DNA from: Alligator mississippiensis
Taxonomy: Eukaryota > Chordata > Crocodylia > Alligatoridae
Assembly: GCF_030867095.1 (NCBI RefSeq)
Contig: NC_081831.1
Coordinates: 39,009,319-39,073,318, forward strand
Direction of reading: 5' to 3'
Length of the DNA: 64,000 bases
Below the pieces are notes generated by a model, which ran no database searches, was not told where the DNA came from, and was given only the letters and a program-made list of their open reading frames with translations. Shown one piece after another: positions 11,779 to 24,320 of this stretch; positions within the stretch are counted from its first letter, which is position 1, and every line of letters starts with the position of its first letter. A program made the translations under genes and the position numbers.

Positions 11779-11807
11779 GGCCCAGTTTGCACACCCCTAA
11801 TAATGGG

Positions 11808-14800
11808 TTGGAGACTTTTGCAGATATGTCATCAGGTTACATCTAATTTGGGTCAATAACAACATCTCCAGCTACTGGATGGTCACTGGGTATAAAAGGC
11901 ACAAGCTAGCAGGAACTGGCTGGTGAGAACTGGTCCTATTGACAGCAACACTGTATCTGCCCTGTGGCCAAAGAAACTCCAGAAAAGTTTTGCTGAAGCA
12001 AAATATGTTGACATCTCCTACAAACATTTCTCTTGACCAATCAAGGGTAAGTTTCTCATGCCACCCTTGTCCCTTGCAGGAACTGTAGTTCTGGATTCTT
12101 CTTACTCCACTTCACCCTTTTGGGCCTGCTGCCCAGCCAGATTACCCTTGCCACGAAGTACTACGTGGACACGACAGTCAGTATAATGCTTAGACAAGTC
12201 TTCCTACAATGCGTGGGTTTTTGCTGAATTCTTTCATTGAAAATCCTTTCTGCTCACACTTGAGCCTTCCCCTGTATTGACCTGAGGCATAACAAGCAGT
12301 TTTGCACCCTAGGCAGCAGGGACAGCTGAGCTGACTGAGCCTCAGTAGCAGCAGTGACTGGCAATACTGTGCCCCTTACAAGTGGGCACCTGGGGCTGGA
12401 ATCCTTGTCACCTGCCCCTATTTATACTACCGCTCTTGGCTCATTTGAAATCAGGTTGAGTAAGTACAATAGAATGCTCCATGGTAGATACGACTCATAT
12501 TTAGTAAATGGAGATGAGACATGGAGGAAAAAAACTTGACGCCTTTTTGTATGCAGCTTTTTCAGTTCTCTCCTCTCCATCATCAAAAACAGCACAAAAC
12601 ACCTAGTATATTCCTGTTCACACCGTGAGTCATATATTATGAACACTAATGGCCCTCTAACACTGGTGAATTACAACCACATTTCCTTTGATGCATAATT
12701 TCAATTTTTTTTTAATGGTGCATTATTCTGGGATGGATGAAAATGCCTGGAGAATACTAAAAAAGAATGTCTACATTCTTGGTCCCAATCCTGTTTTCAT
12801 ATAAGCTAATGTGGCCCCCTGGGTTGTGCACAACCTGGTCTGTGGTAGCAGATCTGGTTACAAGGCTTAGGGATTGAGACCTACTCTCTTGAAAAGTTTT
12901 CATGAGAGTCTCATTTCTTTTTCTCAGACCCTTTGGCTTTTGCTTTTCACATAGTACTTAATGCTGGCTGTAAGTGTTCTGGAGCTCTTCTGTAGTGAGT
13001 TACAAATATCATATGTTGACCTGCTGATTGGGATGTTTGTCATGTATATTTTGGCTTAGTTCAATAGAAGGCTTTCTGGAAAGACACACAGGAAGGAAAA
13101 GAATGGCTCAGGATCCACCACTTCATAGCCAGATACAGCAGGTGCTGGGGCCTGAATCCAATGGTGCTCTAGTGTATTTTCATATGCAAATTGCCTTGTT
13201 ATTCTCTTGATAGCCCATTTTTCAGTAGCTGAGACACTTTGTGCAGTATCCCAGGTCTGCTTCAAAGCAGCATTAATAAAACTTTCCCCAGTGTACAAGC
13301 CAGTCAGGGAAACTGAAACATGCAACATGATTGTAACATAAAACACATTTAACCCAGAAATATTACGAACAACACCATAGTCTGGCACATGTTCGTTCTT
13401 TAACCAAGAATGCTTTTAAAAGCCTGCTCGGCATTTTGATATTTGACTTAACCCAACCCTGTGGAAAATGCTACTGCAATAAGTATTTTCCTGTTTTAGG
13501 GAGAATCCTTGATAAGTGAACCTTATTGCGAGACCTACCACCAACTACTCGGATACATGCAGGTGGGATTGGATTTTTCTGGCACCATAGCAGCACCCTG
13601 CTTTCAGATGGAGCTGTATCAACTGCATCTATAGATCGATGTCAGGTAGCATTAAAGTAAGATCCAGAGTGTTGCCCACCCAAGCCACATGCGAGGGCAA
13701 TCCAGAAACAAAGACAGTGAAGGAATTTGTAATTAAATTGCCATTAGATGGGTAACAGCTTGTCTGGCAGCTGACAGTGAGTGAAAATGTTCCATTCTGT
13801 CATGTTTTATCAGCATGAAAACCATTTGCAAGTGCTCTAATTACATTCCTAATTGCCAATGTGATTAGAGACGGCAGCTGTTCATTAAACATGTGTCACC
13901 CTCAGCCAACAATCTGTAGGAGAGTATATTTAATTAATTGTATTATGCATGGGGTGAAGGAAGGAAATGGACACACCTGGGAGTTAAGTTGTTTAAGCTT
14001 CAGGAGTGAGCTTTGGTCAGGAGTTTCTGTGCAATGCTTTGGAAAAGCCATGTATTGATTTACATTCTTCACTTCAGGTCACACTCTTGTTCACCATAAT
14101 TTAAAAAGGAAGACAGCTAAAATAGTTAAAACTTGTGCAGCCAAGCTTTCAGGTATGTACATAATGGGTAGGGCCACTGCTATCAGAACCACCATACAAT
14201 GTGAGGAGCTCGTATCCTGGGGTCTGGTTCTAGCCCATATTTAATTTTGTTGCTTGACAGAAAGATGAAAGGCATTTTGTCTGCCACCATTTGAAACAAG
14301 GTTCTCCATTTATACTGCAGAAGTTACACACATTTCATTTGAGGCTTTCACAAGAATTTCAAGCTCCACCTCAGCTCATCATATAGCGTTCCTAGGTGGT
14401 CTTGTGGAGAAGAAGAGGCTTTAGCAAAAGTACCTGTTGTTCTTTATTACTTCATGTAAAAACTGGGCATGGTGTAACTGCATTTAGAATTACTCTAGGA
14501 ATGTGTTTTTTCTTGCTTTTTCTAGTTTTGTGCCTTGTAGGTATGCATTCAGTAGTTCATATTGAAAGAACTGAATGAAGTTTTTCTTAAGTTTTTAATT
14601 TCTTAAAAATCAAGAAACTGACGCTATCAAAAATCATAATTTTATCAGCAACCCTGTTTCCAGTAAATGAAAAGATGAGGGGTTTTATTAGTTTTCTTTA
14701 AAGGTCTGCTTGGAGCACCACAAATGAATAGCTTGACCATATGAAGTTTCACAATATCTTTTTCCAACCAGCTTCAGAATTTATTTTGTTTTAAATCAAT

Positions 14801-15102
14801 CAGTCATGGCTTTCACTACAGTGTCTATGTGGCTGCATGGTGGGTCATGTTAGTTTGTGTCACTGTCTTTTCTTGAAATAGGCTCTTTCTTTTTCATGAG
14901 TTTACCTTTTGAGGTGAAATCAAGCTCAGACATTAATGGAATAAGAAAGTGACCATGTGCATAAGATAGGAACATAGGACTGGAGTGGCCTGTCAGTTCC
15001 CAGTATCTCTTGCTTTCACAGGTAATATTTTGCCCAAGGAAACTCCCAAAACATCACCTTAATGCACACCTACAAGGCACAACACTAGAAAAAGCAAGAA
15101 CA
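11808..15102. other. Unassigned, probably unique DNA
   Basis: I find no repeat, gene or RNA with confidence in this 3.3-kb stretch. The part from about 13720 to 13960 is A/T-rich and dense in TAATTA, ATTA and CAGCTG words, and reads like a non-coding regulatory element rather than decayed transposon DNA. That reading is inference only. The short open frames here have no recognisable domain. Confidence 0.4.
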
Positions 15103-15110
15103 CCTTATAA

Positions 15111-15686
15111 CAGCGGTTGGCAGTTCCTGGCACACATGCCAGAGCATAGCATGCAAAGGCATTTTGTTTGGCGCATGCACCTTGGGGCAGGTGGTGAGGA
15201 AGGGGCTGGGGCTATGCTGCCTCACAGCTTCCCCACTGGGAGTTGCAAGGGACCCAATTCTTGTTGTGGCAGCAAAGCCCTGGCCTCTTCCCCACCATCT
15301 TCCTGGAGGCACATATGCACCCACTGCCAACAATGAGCCAGGCTAGGGCTCCACAGATCTCAGTGCAGCAGCTTGCAGCCTCCCAGGCTCCTGCCATAGC
15401 CAGCCTGGGCTTTGGGCAGGCACCTGCTGCCCACCACAGAGACCAGTATACTCACAGCAGGTGACATGGAGGCACCGAGGTCTGCAGAGCCCAGCACAGC
15501 TCATTGCTGGCAGCAGATGCATGCATGCCTCGGGGCAAATGGTGGAGAAGAAGCTGGGGCTGTGCTGCCACATCAAGGATTGAGTCTCTTGTGGCTCCCC
15601 CACCATTTGCCCATGGCATGCCAACATCTTACAAGTCAAGTTTGGGGTGTTTTTGGCATTCTGCCCAAAAATGTTGCTGACCCCTG
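15111..15686. mobile_element. Non-autonomous hAT (576 bp)
   Basis: The left end is CAGCGGTTGGCAGTTCCTGG and the right end, on the minus strand, is CAGGGGTCAGCAACATTTTT, both of the CAGNGGTYRGCAA type. The flanking 8-mers are CCTTATAA (15103-15110) and CCCTATAA (15687-15694), differing at one base. Inside, a block of about 50 bp at 15173-15222 (GGGGCAGGTGGTGAGGAAGG) recurs in direct orientation at about 15521-15570. There is no coding capacity. Confidence 0.85.
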
Positions 15687-16942
15687 CCCTATAATGTGTC
15701 CTCAGTAAAAGCAAGGGAGATGAGGGCACTGCCTATACCCTGCCATTGCAATGAAAGAGGAGTAATTGGTTACGACAGCTCAGAGGATCCTAGGAAGTGA
15801 GCCAAGCCCCATGGTACAGAAGAAGGCAATACACTCCCTCCCCCATCCCTGCCCCCCAGCCCTCCCACACACAGTCTGTGCCAGTCTGAACTAAGGGAAA
15901 AATTCCTTCCTGATCCTATTTATGGTGATGAGTGTGATCCTGAAAAGAAGGGCAAGATCTCTAGCAAGGAATGTAAGTGTGCCCTAGTCAAAAACCTCCA
16001 ATCTTAGCTATGGCCAATGTCTCAGTACTCCAGAGGGAGGGAAAAATAACCATACAAAGACAGTAACCCACAGAATTCATGAGGGAAAAACTTTCCTTCC
16101 TGGCCCCTAAAGCAGCAAAAGCCCTAAAGCATGGAACTGCCAGGCAGCTACCAGACTGCCAGAGTTACCGCAACATGGGAATTGCAAATACTTGATTCCA
16201 CATATAGACACTGGCTGTTCACTCAAACACACCCTCTCCTATTTTACTAATGTTAGACCCCGACTTCATGAGGTGCCCAATGACTAGGGAGATGGTGGTC
16301 CAATTGCCCATGGATCCTGTTACTCATTAGCCAGAGCAAGCAGAGTGCAAACACCAGCACACATTGCTCACAACAGCTTTATTCAGAATGGACACAGCTT
16401 CAGATTAGCTCCCAAAAAAACAACAAACTGGGGAACTTCCTTGAACATTAGTTCTTTTCACATTTTCTACACCTTGGTTCATACATATTCACATTCACTC
16501 TGCCTTTGTCCCTCCTTTGGTTCCACCCATTTCTCCTCCCATCTCGAGCTTCGCCTCTGTTTACGGTTTGCTTCCTTAGCATGGTATTGCCTATGCATTT
16601 CATTCATTTACATGACTCTCTGCTAAAAGCGCATGTGTAAGACTTTGACCCCCATCTTCTTTCAGCCCCTTACGGTTTCTCACTGGTTCTTTCTAGTTTT
16701 CTTGCTGACTTCAGCACCATCTCCAGGGCCGTATTTCTGCTTTTGTCTCCTGACACTAGTTGGTGGGCTATTCTATTTTTACTCAACACAACATGCACTT
16801 GGCACCCTACCCTCCTGTTAAGAATCCGCTTACTTAAGCATTAGCCAAGTTAGTTGCTTTTAATATATATCCAGCCTTGTGACCAGCAGTTTCTGCTGAG
16901 ACACAGGAAAAAAACTTTTATTCAACTGCACACTCAGCACTC

Positions 16943-16996
16943 CCCAAAATCCACATCGTTACCCCAACACCCAAAATCCACATCGTTACCCCAACA
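16943..16996. repeat. Exact 27-bp tandem duplication
   Basis: The unit CCCAAAATCCACATCGTTAC plus seven more bases occurs twice in a row without a mismatch (16943-16969 and 16970-16996). Its perfection suggests a recent slippage event. The flanks 15695-16940 hold nothing I can identify. Confidence 0.9.
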
Positions 16997-17009
16997 ACTA
17001 ACCCTTCCA

Positions 17010-17335
17010 TAAGTTTATCAAGGTTGGTCTTAGAGTTACTCAAGTTCTTTGTCTTCACTACTTTCTCAGAAGCCCATTACAAAACTTCATCCCCCTGAGA
17101 ACTAGAAAGTTCCTTCAAATTTCCAGTCTAATTTTGTTCATGGCAAGGTTGTAGCCATTTGTACTTGTGCCAGTGTTGTTTTTCAACCTAAAGAGCTCAT
17201 CTCCCTACCTAGAATTCACTCTAAAAATGTATTTGTAAAGAATAATCATTTCCCCTCTCCACCTTCATTCTGTTAAGCCAAACAAGCCAAGTTCCTTTAA
17301 TCTTCTTTCATGAGGAAAAGTCTCCTGCATTGGTG
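17010..17335 (-). mobile_element. Old CR1/L3-type LINE fragment
   Basis: The order of words such as TTTATCAAGGTTGGTCTTAG, ACTACTTTCTCAGAAGCCCA and AGCTCATCTCCCTACC, followed by CTTTAATCTTCTTTCATGAG, matches the antisense 3' region of ancient CR1/L3 LINEs. It is too diverged to give a protein. From 17336 to 21748 I recognise no further element. A TTAAT-rich part near 20480-20680 could be conserved non-coding DNA, but nothing proves it. Confidence 0.5.
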
Positions 17336-20300
17336 ATGCTAAGGGGTGCACGTGCACCCTCCTGAGATTGGCTGTGCACCCCCTGAAAACACCAGCCGTG
17401 AAACTGAAAGTGCTGGCAGAAGCGCACTTCTGGTTTCGCCACTGGTGATTTTGGGCTTGGCGATTTGCTTTTTGAGTTACCTTGCAAGATGCACATTTCA
17501 CTGGATCACTGCCATTTACAGGTTTATGCATTTTATTATAGTGATGGCCAGGGCACAGCCTCCTGACCCAAAACAAAGGAGAGAAGGGGCCTCACTGGAG
17601 AGAGATGCTGTAGAAAAGACCTACAAATAGAAGGTAGGACATAGTGGCACCAGAATTGTTTGAAAGTGGTCTCTTCCACTACCCACTCTGAGCCACTTGC
17701 TCCAGCTCTCCCCTGTCCTGATCTTCTACCCCACTGCCCAGCAAATGACAGACCAAAATCAGGTCTAATAATTAAAGGGACACACACAATGTCAGTTTTA
17801 GGATCAGTAGTGGTACACCCTTCCCCTCTTCCCCTTCTTAAAAAAGAGTGTTACCAACTCTAAATGCTTAAAAATCATGTGCCATAATCACAAGTTTGGC
17901 TTAAATAATTCTGAAGTGTATTTAAAAAAATGGGTGTGATCTGCTTGCATTCTGCTCTCTGTGCCTTTAGACTGCATCATAAGGAGATGAACTTCCTATC
18001 CTTTAAAATGAAAGCTGAGATTCTTACTGAAATACATAACTTAAAGAACCAGGGCTTTAAAAAAAGGTGGCAAGTAAGTGGGAAACACTTTGGATGATTT
18101 TGCTCACCTCACTTAAAATGATTTCAAGAGCCTGAGATGAACTAATGGAATTCCCCAAAAGGCATCTACCAAACTGCACTCAGGTTTAATTAGGAAGCAG
18201 AAGCTTTCGGGCAGTAGGGTTAAAAGGAAGGACACAGAGGAACACGTCACTTCTCACATAGGCAAGTCATGTCTACAAAATGGAATTTAACTGGATAGAA
18301 AAGTTAGTCACATCGCTCCCAAACCTCTGAGAAGCTAAAGGAACTAGATGATTCTCAGCTTCTGAAAATCTCTGAGGAGCAGATGGAGGAAGCATTTGTG
18401 GGTGTTCTGGCCACCTGCTTTCCACCTAAATGGCAGGTGAGTTCCTTTGAAAACTCCAGCCCTAAACAGAGATGCTGATCCCTCCAGCAAGTTCTTGCCA
18501 CTATCTATAATAAGATATGAGTTTTATGCTCCTTCTAGCCACTCATGAAGACAGGGAGTGGCAGGCTTTTCCAGACAATTTGGCTTCCTGTAATGTTGTC
18601 AGTTACTGTGATGCCTTTGATATAAATATCTAGACAGGAGCTCACTTCAGCTTACTCAGTGCTTGTCACAGCTGCCAGTGAAAATTGCCTTCTGGACTCA
18701 ATGGTAAAAGATAAGCTGGTCTGTGTATTGTCATATGTACTAGGCTGCAGATGTGCCTGTGCGCTGCACAGATCTGTAATTCAAGAATAGAGATCTCAGC
18801 AATGTTTCTAGCATCTCAATGCTTTTTCCCTGTACAGCCTACTTGTTTTTATTATTTGGAGAGGGCCTGGATATGTCCCAACCATAAATAACCTACATCA
18901 GATACTTGGAGCTGGCTCATTTTTCATCTACTTATTCCTATTAACCACTGATTTGATACTACACAGCATGCTACCAAGGTTCAACTTGCTTAAAGGCAAA
19001 ACTCAGATCATAGGAAATTTCAGAAATTCCAAACCAAAAAATTATTTGCTTTCCTGTGAAAGAATGAAATGTAAGGCTGCAAGACAGGAGACAGTTCCTG
19101 GCTCACCATATTGCAGTGACATTTCATTGAGTAACACTAGATTTCTTTTACTCCCATGTGGACTTCACTGCCACGTCCACCGTGGCCGTTTGTTACACTG
19201 GGGACAAGTAGCAGTGGCACAACTTGTTTTCCTGTGGGTTTTTTGGACCCTGGGAGATCCTGGAGTCAAAGTCTTCCCCCCACCCCCCGCAAGGTAGCAG
19301 TATGTGGCAAGCCTGTATATGCAGTGTGGTGCCGCAGATAGGTCTGCAGTGCCACATACCACACACCCACACTCGTCTGGATGTGGCCTACTTGACTTCA
19401 CATTAGCAATCCTTTCCACGCTAGTTTTGTTTTAGACAGATGGTAATGGCAGTTTGTGTGCCAGTGCCTATTCATAGGTTGTCCATTACTTGATATAAAT
19501 AAGGTGTCTTTGCAGTCACTGACTTCATTGTACTCAATTAGACCGCCTACAACCCACTAGGCCTCCTTTGCATCTAGGCCCATTTGTAGCTAGACCCTGG
19601 CACATCAGGTTATTCTTATTCTCCTGATGTGTAAAGGGCTTGAAGCTGAGGCACCCCTGGATTTGGTCTAAACTACAAAGTTCTGCCAGCACAGAACTAA
19701 GGGTACTAAGACTAGCACTGAAAAAAGATTACATGGCCTACCCCCACAGCTGACTTAAGTATAGTAACCATACACCCATCCTGGTTTAGACATACCTATG
19801 TCAAAAGGAAAAAAACACGTTCTTGTCAGCTTAAGGTATATCATTTGGGGAGATGGTATACTGGTATTGAAAGAAAAATTCTTCCTTCTGGCATACTCTG
19901 CATCTTCACTAGGGGGTGCTGCTGACACAGCTATAGCAGTAGAGCATAAGGTAGATGTGTCTAAGGACCTGAAAGAAGGTATAAGGCATGAGTTAAGGTA
20001 GCGCCACTCAGCTTTATCTTTCATCCTCTAAAAGCTTCCAGCTCTCCAGTTTGTCTCTTCTTGGATTCCCACACAGACTGGTAACCTTGAAGTGAAGATT
20101 CTAACTATTTATGCCACAGGAGCATCCCCTTTGAGTTTGGCCCAAGATCCTTCATTGTCTATTACCTGGCAGGCAGGCAGGTGGGGATGATACAGGAAGG
20201 GCCTCAGGGAGCCCAGAGGAATGGCAGAAGAAAGTGTGAATGTTGCTGTTTCCCTCCAACATATCCCCATTACAGCTGCTGAAGAAATGTCAAGGTGTTT

Positions 20301-21779
20301 CTCTTGTATTTCCGTACATGAGGGGTTGTCAGGCAGAGATATGAGACAGTTCATGGTGACATTAGAGACAAGAAGAACAATCATTTTAAGAACATTTTCA
20401 GACCTATCCTTGTTGGCTAAAAGCCCCATTTCCTGAAACCCCCTGTCCTGGTAATGGAGGAAGAGCCATGGAAAAATTTACTTCTCATGGAGCCATAATT
20501 AAATAGAGGACAGTGCTTTTTTCTTAAGATATTCCTGGTCACAATGGATGGTGCCTAAGGCACTTTAATCCCTATTTAATTTCCATTTAAGAAACTATCG
20601 CCACAGATGTTTAATAAGAATTAAGTCTATTTTTCCTACAGTTGATTTTAATTAAATATTCACAGTGTTTACTGATTCTTCAGTCACTAAGCAGATTGAG
20701 AACATACTTCATATTCATTATCTCTGGTCTCAGTTCAGAATTCAAATTTGTATTTGTACAACAAATATGTTGTATTTATGGTACAGTTTGGTACCTGCTC
20801 CTTCACATGACAGATGAGGATGAATCCTGGCTTTCATTATGGTCCCTGTTTTTCAGTCATTTATTTGGATTGACATTTTTCCATAATCTGCCCACTGATA
20901 ATTTTAGCCAAAGCAAAAAATGTGAGTGTGAAGGATATAGATTGCAATGTGGCTTTGTACATGTTTTGCTTACCTGATTGGTATTATGTTGTTTGCTATA
21001 TGATTATGAGAGAGTGATTCAAGCAGGCTTAGTTACACATACTTAATGATTAGTGTGTGTGTCATTTATTTTTCAGGATTATTTCCAAACATATTAAACT
21101 CAATAATCTGACTTGGCACCAGTGTAGCAGGTTCAAGTGGAGGGAACTAAAATAAAGAATGTGGGGTACAAACTCAACCCTATCCCTGGAGGCAGTGGTG
21201 TCTAAGATAAACTAGGCCTACCTAAGACTATCAGTCAGTAGAGTTGGAGTGTTACTGTGATGGTCAAGGAAATATGCAAGAAGAAGGGGAAGAGGCATGG
21301 CAGGGGGTTGGTTGTGTTAATATTTATTGGACCATCTTGTTGCAGGGCACTAAGGTGTACCTGTTCCTTTGGCAGAAGCAGCCTAGCAAAGGAGCCTTGC
21401 AGACTAGGCAGAGCTCTACAGCTGCAGGTTGCCTGAGGGACAGGCTAATAAGGTAATTAGCCAGAACCTGCTGGAGGTCAGCTGACCAGAAGGAGGCAGA
21501 GCTCAGGGAACATATAAGCTAAGGGCTGGGGCTGACATGGTTTACTTTGGCAATTCCTGGGAAAAGGAGCTCCTGCACAAGAGAGCTGTGTGCTACATCT
21601 GGCTGCCTGCTTTGCTACTTCCAAGTACAGAAAGGCTGCAGGAGCCCATAAGGTACCCATAGTTAGGAGGCATGTTGTACAAGGGGAGAAGTTTGTCTTC
21701 TTAAAGGGGCAGAGTGCAGTCTCTCTTGATTGTGGTTATGTTTGTAACCAGTGGTTTCGGAATGAGGCTATAAGGGGCA

Positions 21780-22720
21780 TGCAAAGCTCGACACTGCCCT
21801 GGCCCCGGCCCCAGCCGCAGCCCGCAGAGGCCCGCAGCTCTCTGTGCCCTGCACGCAGATCTGGGGGCACATGCTCGCCGTGCGCCCACACGCTGCTAGA
21901 CAAGCTGTTCCAGGTTCTGCCCCACGCTCTGCCCTGGCTGGGCAGTACCTGCCTCAGCCTCACTCCCTCCCTCACTATGGGGACCTACAGGGCTGGGGGG
22001 GGGGCTGCACTCACCCCAAAATTCACCATAACCCCTCCAACCCTCCTCTCAACACCACCACTGCCCACCCTGAGGGCAGTGTGGGCTAAGACCCAATGGG
22101 GAGAGCATGGCACTGCCTCTCAGCCCCGGCTTGGAGTGGCATGCCCCTGTGCATATCCCAGGCACACAGCTCACATGCCCTTGGGGGGTAAGGGTTGCGG
22201 GGATGGGAGGGCTGTGCCAGACTCTTCCCAGCAGGGAGGCCTGGCTGTGCTGCGCTTGGGGTGGGTGGCTGGGTGCTGGGAGGAGTGTTTGGGGGGGGCT
22301 ATGGTGAATTTTGGGGTGCTTGCAGCCCCACCCCCATAGTCCTGCTTCCAGTGCCACTGCTGTTTGCCCTGAGCACAGCCTGGCCCGGCCCTGCACCAGG
22401 AAGAGCCTGGCATGGCCCTGGCCCCAGCCCGCCCCGCCCCGTGCACAGATCCAGGGGCACATGCCCCCCCCCCCCCCATGCCTTCCCAGTGTGTGCACAG
22501 TGGCGGGACCTACCCCCACCCTACACGGCTCAGTCCCACGACCTGCAGAGCAACCCCTCTGCCAGCCCCATTCCCTCCCCCCACAACAAACTTGCCAGCC
22601 AGACCTGGCTGCTCTCCATGTGGCTGGACTGTGCTCCTGCCTCCCCGCCTGCTGCGCTGTGGCTGCATGCACGCATGCAGAGTTCTGCATACTCCCTACA
22701 ACTCTTCTAAGTACCCCTAG
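21780..22720. repeat. GC-rich island with internal inverted repeat
   Basis: This part is much richer in G+C than its neighbours and contains a C17 run near 22461-22477. The segment around 22008-22057 (CACCCCAAAATTCACCATA) is mirrored at about 22275-22327 (TATGGTGAATTTTGGGGTG). Ends of the CAGTG type occur at 21749 and, inverted, at 22747, so it may be a non-autonomous hAT, but I found no 8-bp duplication. Long open frames on both strands are Pro/Ala/Gly-rich and appear to be composition artefacts. Confidence 0.5.
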
Positions 22721-23094
22721 GGGTATGCATAACCCCAGTTATCACTGTGCTAAGCAATACACAAGACCGAGGTTTTAATTCTTTGGGTAAGGGGGGACTA
22801 GGACCCAAGTAATTTTGCTTCCCAGGTGAGTGTCTTAGCCAGGAAGCAGGGGGAGGGAAAAATGAAGGGAGTCTCTTGCTTTTTTACCCAGTCTTGGTAC
22901 ATAGTCATTCACATGTGCAGGGCTATGTGATGCAGAATGGAATTCTTGTGCGCACATAGATGCCAAAATTGCTCTGTAGATGCCCAGGAAAAAAAATAGA
23001 ATATCACTTGTAGGTGACCAGCTCTGAGCACTTGAATGACCAGGAAAGAAATAAAATGCTACCCCTGGAGGAAGAAGGGGTAGGGGCAATCATG

Positions 23095-24320
23095 CCAAAC
23101 CAATCTGCAATCCTTCTTTCATAGAGTAACTAGTTTAGTAGATGAAGAAAATGCAATTAATATAATATACTAGGATTTTAGTAAGGTTTTAAAGATGGAC
23201 ACATGTGACATTCTCATCAGTAAACTGGAGATATGTGGGCTACATAGAGTTACTGGTAGGTGGATGCATGTTTGGATGAATAACCACCAGTAATGAGTAA
23301 CAAAAAATAAATCATTGCTGGGAAGGTGGGCGGTTTCAAGTAGGAGCCTCCAGAGATCTTCTGGGTCCAGTGCTGTTTAACATTTCATTTACGATTTGGA
23401 TGCAGAAATAGAAAGCTTCCTGATCACATTTGCAGATGTCACAGAAGTTGAAGGTCTTGCAAACACTGTGAAGGAAAGAATTATAATTTAAATGATCTTG
23501 ACAGATTGGAGAACTGGGCACTAGACAACAGAATTAAATTCAGCAAAAAGAAATGTGAGGTGCTACCCTGAGGAAGAAAAAAACAAATGCACAAATACTG
23601 AGTAGGAAATGATTGCCTAAGCAATAGTGCTGCTGAAAAGGATGCTGGGGGTGTGGAGGGAGGGGTTGGTGGGTTACAGACTCAATATGAGCGAGCAACA
23701 TGATGAATTGTAAAAATATAATTTCAGTTTTGGGCTTTCAGGTAATCATTTCAAGTATAATATGCAAGACATAGCAGGTAATGAAACCACTTTAGTCAAT
23801 ACTGCTAGGCCTCTGTTAAAGTGTTGTATGAAGTTCTGGAAGGATGTGGAGAAACTGGAGAAGATCCAGAGGAGAATGACAAAAATGATAAAGGGATTGG
23901 AATACAAGCCATATGTGGAGCAGTTGAGACCTAGGTATGTTTAGCTTGATGAAAAGGAGATTAGGGGAAGCATGATTTTGAACAACAAGTTTCAAATATT
24001 TATTTGAAAGGCTGCCATGGAGAAGATGAACAACTGCTGTCCCATGTTGCGGAGTTCAGGTCACAAAGCAATAGGTTTAAACTGCAGCAAAACAGACTTG
24101 GATTAAATCTCAGACAAAAAAATATTTCTCGCCCTCAGAACTGTAAGATAGTGGGACAAGCTGCTCCAGGAAGCTTTGGATCCTCTATGGAGATGTCAAG
24201 AAAAGGTTTCCTAGACATTTATTTGGGATATATCTATTGGAATAAGAGGAGTACATCCTGAATTCATTCAGGGGTGTGACGCTGGAGGCCCCTTTCAACC
24301 CTACAAGTTTATGATTCTAA
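23095..24320 (+). mobile_element. Degenerate CR1 LINE, reverse transcriptase to 3' UTR
   Basis: The plus strand carries a decayed CR1 ORF2. A relic of the IYLDFSKAFD motif lies near 23165-23190. The late ORF2 block (KFWKDVEKLEKIQRRMTKMI) lies near 23830-23895. The conserved 3' UTR, with GGAGGCCCCTTTCAACCCTA and a GATTCTAAA terminus, ends near 24320. Several frameshifts and stops are present. Compared with the copies at 47-53 kb it is much older. Confidence 0.8.

Larger units (their letters stand above)
9604..11799. mobile_element. Fold-back hAT element, copy 1, split by an LTR
   Basis: The left end is TAGGGCTATGTGAAGCTT and the right end, on the minus strand, is TAGGGGTGTGCAAACT. The flanking 8-mers are ATAGTGGG (9596-9603) and ATAATGGG (11800-11807), a 7/8 match. 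The two arms are long imperfect inverted repeats: GTTTTTTCTACAT and GGTACCAGGTGGC near 9760-9800 are mirrored at about 10070-10100. The arms carry many GATTCGAATC-like palindromic words. Removing the 10247-11778 insertion and one duplicate leaves about 660 bp that align in order with copy 2 at 41571-42187. There is no transposase. Confidence 0.85.

Noticed and set aside
21590..22778. Long frames of 155 to 249 codons in the GC-rich island, which might be host exons
   Set aside because: Frames are open on both strands at once, the products are Pro/Ala/Gly-rich without a domain, and the block has internal inverted repeats.
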